In this document: positions 59,860-64,000 of the stretch, one piece after another | Layout: each line of letters opens with the position of its first letter | Numbering within the stretch: position 1 is the stretch's first letter | Assembly: GCF_037081775.1 (NCBI RefSeq) | Contig: NZ_JBAMHQ010000001.1 | Location: forward strand, 186,001-250,000 | Source: Haladaptatus sp. ZSTT2 | Lineage (GTDB): Archaea; Halobacteriota; Halobacteria; Halobacteriales; Halococcaceae | Length of the DNA: 64,000 bases | Direction: 5' to 3' | Position numbers and translations under genes: made by a program | The notes under the pieces: model-generated | Database searches by the model: none | What the model saw: only the letters and a program-made list of their open reading frames with translations | What the model was told of the DNA's origin: nothing

Positions 59860-60723
59860 TCAGGCCTCACAAACTCACACGGGCGCCACAGGCGGCTGCT
59901 GCGCGCTTGTTGGCTGGTGCACTGAACGGGCACTGAGTCCACGCTGGGGCGCTATCGAGCGGTGTACCACCACTGTATCTGCCCCCGCGTGTTTCGGCAA
60001 TGAGCTCGGTGTATCGCTCGCGACAGGGCGCTATTCAACAGAAAGGAGATAGTCAGTGAGCAGCCATTCAAGTTTGAGAGTGAGCGAGGACTGCGATGTA
60101 CGTTCACACCTATTGCTAACATATAGCAGAGCAACCCGGCCCACAACCATCGTCGAATGAACAAACACAAATCGGTTGGTCAAACACCCACGTTTGACCG
60201 GCCGGAATTTTCACGTAATTCGATTCGTCACCCTAAAACCAGAAAATCTAGAAGCACGTTCTCGGCACGTAACTCCGGGGGTACACATAGTGAGAATGCA
60301 CCTCCGCGAAAACCGCCGAATTTTGCGCACTCACGCCGCTAATTCACGATATTTTCTTGGTTCTACGCCACTGGAATTCGAGGACAATTTAAATGAAAAT
60401 ATTCAGATAAATAGGGTGGATGTTGCGTTTTCTCAAGAGCGTACACGAGGCGAGATTATCGTCGCAATTTCCTCGATTGTTGGTCGGGAAAACTCGCGTG
60501 TTCTTCCCTCCGAATAGGCAGACCCATTGGCGAAAAATGACGGGTATCCCAGTCGGGCATCGGGCCGAGTTTCACCCGCTGATTTTCGATCAATTTGCCC
60601 CGCACATTTAACCAATCTCTATAAAATTTGACACAGTAGAATTTCTGTGATGATTGCGATGATTTGACTGCTCCGTTCGGTCGTAAACCAGAAATATTCT
60701 CAACCAGCAAAATTTGTTGTCTC

Positions 60724-60749
60724 TAGACCAACGCAATGGTCTATTTTTT
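60724..60749 (+). terminator. Hairpin followed by T run
   Basis: TAGACCA (60724-60730) and TGGTCTA (60737-60743) form a 7-bp stem with a 6-base loop followed by six T. The form is that of an intrinsic terminator, but no gene precedes it on the plus strand, so it may belong to the decayed element or to an unannotated RNA. Confidence 0.35.
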
Positions 60750-60841
60750 AGCAATAAATATAGGGCTATTAGGTCGAAAAAGCAGCACCATATTTATGGA
60801 TTAGCCTATATCTTGACCGCCATTTGAGTCCTGCAACTCGT

Positions 60842-60857
60842 GATAAGATACTTTATC
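60842..60857 (+). promoter_or_regulatory. Dyad overlapping the TATA region of the DUF5805 gene
   Basis: GATAA (60842-60846) and TTATC (60853-60857) form a dyad around the TATA-like ATACTTTATC, 50-60 bases before the DUF5805 ATG. A repressor bound there would block transcription; the encoded DNA-binding-type protein is a natural candidate for autoregulation (inference). Confidence 0.35.
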
Positions 60858-60906
60858 CAGTCATGTGGGGATACACTGATGTGGGTGGCGTGAGTGTTCA
60901 CATTCA

Positions 60907-61308
60907 ATGACTGACGTCGAGGTCGATACCGAGCGAACGGTGGTCAAAACGTATCTTCCGGCCTACCAGAAAGAAATTTGGCAGGAACACGCAGCCGAGC
61001 TGGACATGAGCCAAAGCGAGTACGTCCGGGCCATGGTACAGGCCGGAAGAAAGGGGTTCGAAGCCGACCGTTCGGAAGGCCGTTCTGCACCCGCGAACCC
61101 CGGGGGTGATGGCCTCGAAACACGCATCCTCGCACTCCTCGAAAACGGGAAATATTTGTCGTGGGATGCGCTCGTCGAAGAACTATCAAATTCGTTTGAA
61201 GACCGGCTCGAATCGGCGCTCGATTCGCTCCAGCAAGCCAATCAAATCCAGTACTCTGGACGCCACGGCGGGTACACCGTTTCCGGGGGTACGGATGGGC
61301 GTCAGTAA
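60907..61308 (+). CDS. DUF5805 domain protein, partner of the tyrosine recombinase
   Basis: 133 residues. The first 50 (VVKTYLPAYQKEIWQEHAAELDMSQSEYVRAMVQAGRKGF) look like a ribbon-helix-helix-type DNA-binding unit, the rest (LETRILALLENGKYLSWDALVEELSNSFEDRLESALDSLQQANQIQYSGRHGGYTV) a winged-helix-like domain. DUF5805 proteins are known in haloarchaea directly upstream of a XerC/D-like recombinase, as here: the recombinase ATG overlaps this gene's end by 14 bases. Probable role is DNA binding and control of recombination or of its own promoter. Confidence 0.85.
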   Translation: MTDVEVDTERTVVKTYLPAYQKEIWQEHAAELDMSQSEYVRAMVQAGRKGFEADRSEGRSAPANPGGDGLETRILALLENGKYLSWDALVEELSNSFEDRLESALDSLQQANQIQYSGRHGGYTVSGGTDGRQ

Positions 61309-62350
61309 CCAGACCGACGCGGCAGAAGACCCGGTTGGCTACTTCCTCCAGGACATGGTGTACCACGGCAAAAGCGAACGGACGAGGAATGCCTACGAAC
61401 GCGTTCTTCGGGAGTTTGAGGCGTTTTTAGCCGACGAGACGCGCAATCCACGCGGGACGGCAATCACCCCTGCCGAGGCCGGCCAACGCGACTGTATGGC
61501 GTGGGTACACACCATGCGCGGACAGCTCGCAGAGAGTACGGTTGCGACCTACGCCTCCTACCTCCACCGGTTTTACGCCTATATGACCCAGGTCGGGGCG
61601 TTCGACTCGAACCCCATGACGCTCGTCCGCGAGGAGATGGACGAACGCATCAACAAAGACCCGACGCGTCGCGAAATCGCGCTTCCCGCGATGCGCGAAT
61701 TCGTCCGAGGGCTCGGCCATCCCCTCGAACAGGCCGTTGTCGTCACGCTCCTCAAGACAGGGATGCGTGTTGGGGAACTCTGTAACGTCGATTGCAGGGA
61801 CATTCACCTCGAAGACGAGTGGGTGAAATCGACATACGAGGATACGATACGAGTGGCTATCGAGGCGCGACCTGACTCGCTTTTTGTCGCGAGCGAGCCG
61901 TCTCGTGGGCTGGTCGTAAACGGCGAAAAACGCACGGCCTCGAACAAGCGCAAACGAGATACGGTGATACCAATCGACGCAGAACTGCGTCGCGTCCTGA
62001 AACGCTGGCTCGCAATTCGGCCGGATGCGGCATCTCCGGCCGACCCGCTGTTCGTGAGCACCGGCGACGACTGGGGTAAACGATTGACTCCCGAAATGGT
62101 GCGCGGGATGGTCAAAACCCACGCACGGGAGGCGGGTTGGTATCGCTCTGGCGGCGGGGCAGAAGAGAACGTCACGCCGCACTACTTCCGGCACTTTTTC
62201 ACCACCCATCTTCGGGATGCAACGGGCGAGAGAGGCGTCGTGAAGTACCTCCGCGGCGATGTGGCGGAGGACATCATCGACACCTACACCCACAACTGGG
62301 GCGACCGCGTGCGCGAGGTGTACGAGGAAAATATCTATTCGTTGCTGTAG
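61295..62350 (+). CDS. Tyrosine recombinase/integrase (XerC/D-like, haloarchaeal)
   Basis: 351 residues. The SAM-like core-binding domain (about 10-120) contains YHGKSERTRNAYERVLREFEAFL and STVATYASYLHRFYAYM. In the catalytic domain Arg158 (LLKTGMRVGELCNVDC), His296 and Arg299 (TPHYFRHFFTTHLRD) and the nucleophile Tyr331 (DTYTHNW) are present. Where most family members have the LLGH histidine this protein has RGD, a notable change. Overlap with DUF5805 implies coupled translation. It could act on the chromosome dimer site or on a resident element; the bracketing inverted repeat favours the latter weakly. Confidence 0.92.
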   Translation: MGVSNQTDAAEDPVGYFLQDMVYHGKSERTRNAYERVLREFEAFLADETRNPRGTAITPAEAGQRDCMAWVHTMRGQLAESTVATYASYLHRFYAYMTQVGAFDSNPMTLVREEMDERINKDPTRREIALPAMREFVRGLGHPLEQAVVVTLLKTGMRVGELCNVDCRDIHLEDEWVKSTYEDTIRVAIEARPDSLFVASEPSRGLVVNGEKRTASNKRKRDTVIPIDAELRRVLKRWLAIRPDAASPADPLFVSTGDDWGKRLTPEMVRGMVKTHAREAGWYRSGGGAEENVTPHYFRHFFTTHLRDATGERGVVKYLRGDVAEDIIDTYTHNWGDRVREVYEENIYSLL

Positions 62351-62351
62351 A

Positions 62352-62401
62352 AGCAACATAACTCAACCGTCGGTTGTGCGACTTGTAAAGTGCATGTTGC
62401 T
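62352..62401 (+). terminator. Inverted-repeat structure after the recombinase gene
   Basis: AGCAACAT (62352-62359) pairs with ATGTTGCT (62394-62401), and inside lies the near-perfect dyad CAACCGTCGGTTG. The structure begins one base after the recombinase stop and includes the right arm of the bracketing inverted repeat, so it may end the transcript, mark the element's edge, or both. Confidence 0.4.
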
Positions 62402-62405
62402 ATAT
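62381..62405. repeat. Right arm of the inverted repeat bracketing the recombinase region
   Basis: The reverse complement of these 25 bases matches 59493-59517 at 21 positions, with an exact 12-base core ATGTTGCTATAT at 62394-62405. It lies 30 bases after the recombinase stop. Confidence 0.5.
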
Positions 62406-62579
62406 CGAAACTGCGTGTTCGAGCCACCCTCAGTTGGAGGAAAATCCACAAATTCGACTCACGACCCAACCCGTTTGGTTCGGGTGGACGTCGTAGAATT
62501 ATTTGGAGTGTCGTAGTGGGCTAATTTGCGTGATTGGACGGGAGAAAGTATTCACCATCAACTATTCCACATTTTGTCA

Positions 62580-63059
62580 ATGCGCCTCCACACTGCCCTG
62601 ACGCTGGTTTTGGTCTGCAGTATTGGTCTTGCAGGCTGTGTTGGGACTCCAAGCGGCCAGTCTACAACGACGACCACGACGACAGTGTCGACGACGACGC
62701 AGGCCATCTCGACAGGGGAGCCGACCGAAACGACGAGTACTACAACGAGAAAGGCCGATTACACCAGTCCGCCCGAACACAATCTCAGAATCAAGAGCGA
62801 GCTCAATAAAACGGCGAACGTCACGCTCACGATTGCCACTGAATCGAACGGAACCGTACTCCAACGCCACTTCAACATTGATTCAAACGCCGGTATTAGA
62901 CAGAATCTCAATTACACCGGTCCGCGAGGGGCTGAATACACAGTCACAGTTACTCACGGGAACACGACCGTCACCAAGCGCGTAGAAGACCCGTGGCGCC
63001 ATCAGTTGTACATCAAAGTAACTGCTGATGACTTGTCTATCTCCGTTTTTGCAGTGTGA
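62580..63059 (+). CDS. Small haloarchaeal lipoprotein
   Basis: 159 residues. MRLHTALTLVLVCSIGLAGCVGT is a lipoprotein signal with lipobox LAGC. A Thr-rich linker (about 28-62) leads to a small beta domain: HNLRIKSELNKTANVTLTIATESNGTVLQRHFNIDSNAGIRQNLNYTGPRGAEYTVTVTHGNTTVTKRV, Ig-like, with several N-glycosylation sequons (NKT, NVT, NTT). No function known. The start is ATG 62580; an earlier in-frame codon gives no signal peptide. Monocistronic. Confidence 0.82.
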   Translation: MRLHTALTLVLVCSIGLAGCVGTPSGQSTTTTTTTVSTTTQAISTGEPTETTSTTTRKADYTSPPEHNLRIKSELNKTANVTLTIATESNGTVLQRHFNIDSNAGIRQNLNYTGPRGAEYTVTVTHGNTTVTKRVEDPWRHQLYIKVTADDLSISVFAV

Positions 63060-63154
63060 CATGGCACTGATTTTGTAGAGATCTCTCAGCAGCATTCTTT
63101 CTGAGCGACCGATTCTGAGCAACCTATTTGCACCGTGTCACTGTTGGTCATACA

Positions 63155-64000
63155 ATGGCCGGGCGATACCCAACGAAACGACCGATTGACGCGGCGGTGG
63201 TCGAAAGTGACTCTGCGTTCGAGCCGCCCACCGAACTGCTCTCGATGCCGTGGATAGACATCCATAACCACGCGCACACGCTCTCGTGGGGCGACCGAGA
63301 GAAATTCGCCCTGAGTGGGTGTGAAAAAATGGTGATGATGGCGGCGGCGTACTACTGGCTACCGTACAAACCCGTCGCCCCCGACGACGTGCGATTTCTC
63401 TGGGACGACGCGCTGAATCGCCTCGCGCAGATTCGCCAGTCGCACTTGTTCGACGCGAAACTCGGCATTGGCATTCACACGGGCACGCGCGTTTCCGATG
63501 TCTCAGAACTGCTCGACCTGATGCCCGACTACTGCGCGCTCGGCGAAGTCGCTGCGGTGGGTGAAATCGGGATAACTGCCTCTCAGCACGTCGAAGGCTG
63601 GAGCCTCGGCGAGCAAAAAGAAATGATGCGCCGCCAGTTCGAGATTGCCCGCGACGCAGACCTTCCCGCAATCGTTCACACGCCCGCAGACCTCGATGGC
63701 GTAGACATCCCAGACCGCGTGCGCGGCGGCTTGCCGGGGTACGAATTAGACCTCTCGATGCAACGAGAACCCGTGCTTACTGGAGAGAACGTGAAACAGC
63801 AAGCCACCGAAATCGACATTGCCCTCAAAGACGAGGCAGGTCTGCCGGATGAGCAGATGGTGATCTCTCATGGCGACCAGCAGATTGCGCCGACCGTGCT
63901 CGAAACGACGGATTGCTACCTGAGTTTCACCGTGAGCTACCCGTGGCTCCTCGGGGTTACGGCAGCAGACGTTGCGGCGGTCATCGACGAGTACGGCCCC
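63155..64000 (+). CDS. TatD-like metal-dependent hydrolase, 3' end cut by window edge
   Basis: At least 282 residues from ATG 63155 (MAGRYPTKRPIDAAVVESDS), still open at the window end. After about 35 residues comes the amidohydrolase/TatD metal motif MPWIDIHNHAHTLSWGDRE, then LGEVAAVGEIGITASQHVEGWSLGEQKEMMRRQFEIARDADLPAIVHTPAD (the Glu and His ligands of the TatD fold) and VISHGDQQIAPTVLETT (third His). It should be a Zn/Mg hydrolase; haloarchaeal relatives are larger than bacterial TatD nucleases and their substrate is unknown. No operon partner in the window. Confidence 0.88.
   Translation, partial: MAGRYPTKRPIDAAVVESDSAFEPPTELLSMPWIDIHNHAHTLSWGDREKFALSGCEKMVMMAAAYYWLPYKPVAPDDVRFLWDDALNRLAQIRQSHLFDAKLGIGIHTGTRVSDVSELLDLMPDYCALGEVAAVGEIGITASQHVEGWSLGEQKEMMRRQFEIARDADLPAIVHTPADLDGVDIPDRVRGGLPGYELDLSMQREPVLTGENVKQQATEIDIALKDEAGLPDEQMVISHGDQQIAPTVLETTDCYLSFTVSYPWLLGVTAADVAAVIDEYGP

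Larger units (their letters stand above)
59283..60906. other. Gene-poor, A+T-richer region with relic sequence and hairpins
   Basis: About 1.6 kb without a gene I can support. In order it holds a cloverleaf-like inverted-repeat element (59326-59393), one arm of an inverted repeat (59493-59517), a decayed reverse-strand frame (59542-59859), an 8-bp hairpin GGTCAAAC/GTTTGACC (60178-60199), an increasingly A+T-rich part from about 60180, a TAGACCA/TGGTCTA hairpin followed by six T (60724-60749) and the promoter area of the DUF5805 gene. Base composition and broken frames differ from all neighbouring genes, the mark of old mobile or horizontally acquired DNA. Confidence 0.6.

Noticed and set aside
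59661-59936. 91-codon plus-strand frame in the gene-poor region
   Set aside because: Cys/Arg/Pro-rich and without protein texture; the opposite strand fragment looks better.

Overview
The window is a chromosome segment from a halophilic archaeon (class Halobacteria). Evidence: strongly acidic predicted proteins, G+C-rich genes separated by short A+T-rich gaps with haloarchaeal TATA elements close to start codons, archaeal informational genes (gatE, fen1, srp19, gar1), a PGF-CTERM surface anchor, Tat lipoproteins and families such as DUF5805. I cannot fix the genus. I see no rRNA, tRNA, CRISPR array or intact insertion sequence. Almost all genes look native and housekeeping or catabolic; only about 59.3-60.9 kb looks like accessory, decayed DNA.

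Layout. 0-5.4 kb: a truncated coiled-coil protein, two tandem asparagine-synthetase-like proteins that both lack the glutaminase cysteine, and a CBS-pair protein. 5.4-10.8 kb (mostly minus): gatE, a DUF4395 membrane protein, fumarase, BolA, an RDD protein. 10.8-19.2 kb: a DEDDy exonuclease facing fen1, a cold-shock protein, GNAT, lipoproteins, a methyltransferase, MFS, an ornithine-cyclodeaminase-family enzyme. 19.2-24.3 kb: presenilin-like protease, gar1-srp19, and a BtuF/BtuCD-type importer. 24.5-28.3 kb: a CAP-domain protein, a DASS anion transporter and AzlCD. 28.3-34.8 kb: an acyl-CoA-reductase-like SDR with an aldehyde dehydrogenase, HtpX, and aconitase. 34.8-42.8 kb: MFS, an old-yellow enzyme, DUF4112, a VOC protein, DUF3006 plus a secreted ComEC-like hydrolase, and glycerate kinase facing a GntP permease. 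42.8-45.2 kb: a small helical protein and an ABC exporter.

45.3-59.3 kb reads as a dicarboxylate/organic-acid catabolic neighbourhood: L-2-hydroxyglutarate oxidase, a TAXI-TRAP transporter (TAXI, DUF1850, fused permease), a fumarylacetoacetate-hydrolase-family enzyme with a cupin, an atypical SDR, glutaryl-CoA dehydrogenase with a family III CoA-transferase, an aldehyde:ferredoxin oxidoreductase family enzyme and an HpaI-type aldolase. Taken together these could import C5 diacids, activate glutarate to glutaryl-CoA and convert it to crotonyl-CoA, and oxidise L-2-hydroxyglutarate to 2-oxoglutarate; that joint role is inference.

59.3-62.4 kb: a gene-poor, A+T-rich stretch with a cloverleaf-like inverted-repeat structure, a decayed reverse-strand reading frame and hairpins, followed by the DUF5805-tyrosine recombinase pair. 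A roughly 25-bp imperfect inverted repeat brackets this stretch (59493 and 62405), suggesting an integrated or formerly mobile unit. The window ends with a lipoprotein and a truncated TatD-like hydrolase. The best candidates for something undescribed are the bracketed recombinase region and its structured element, the paired cysteine-less asparagine-synthetase homologues, and the secreted ComEC-like/DUF3006 pair.
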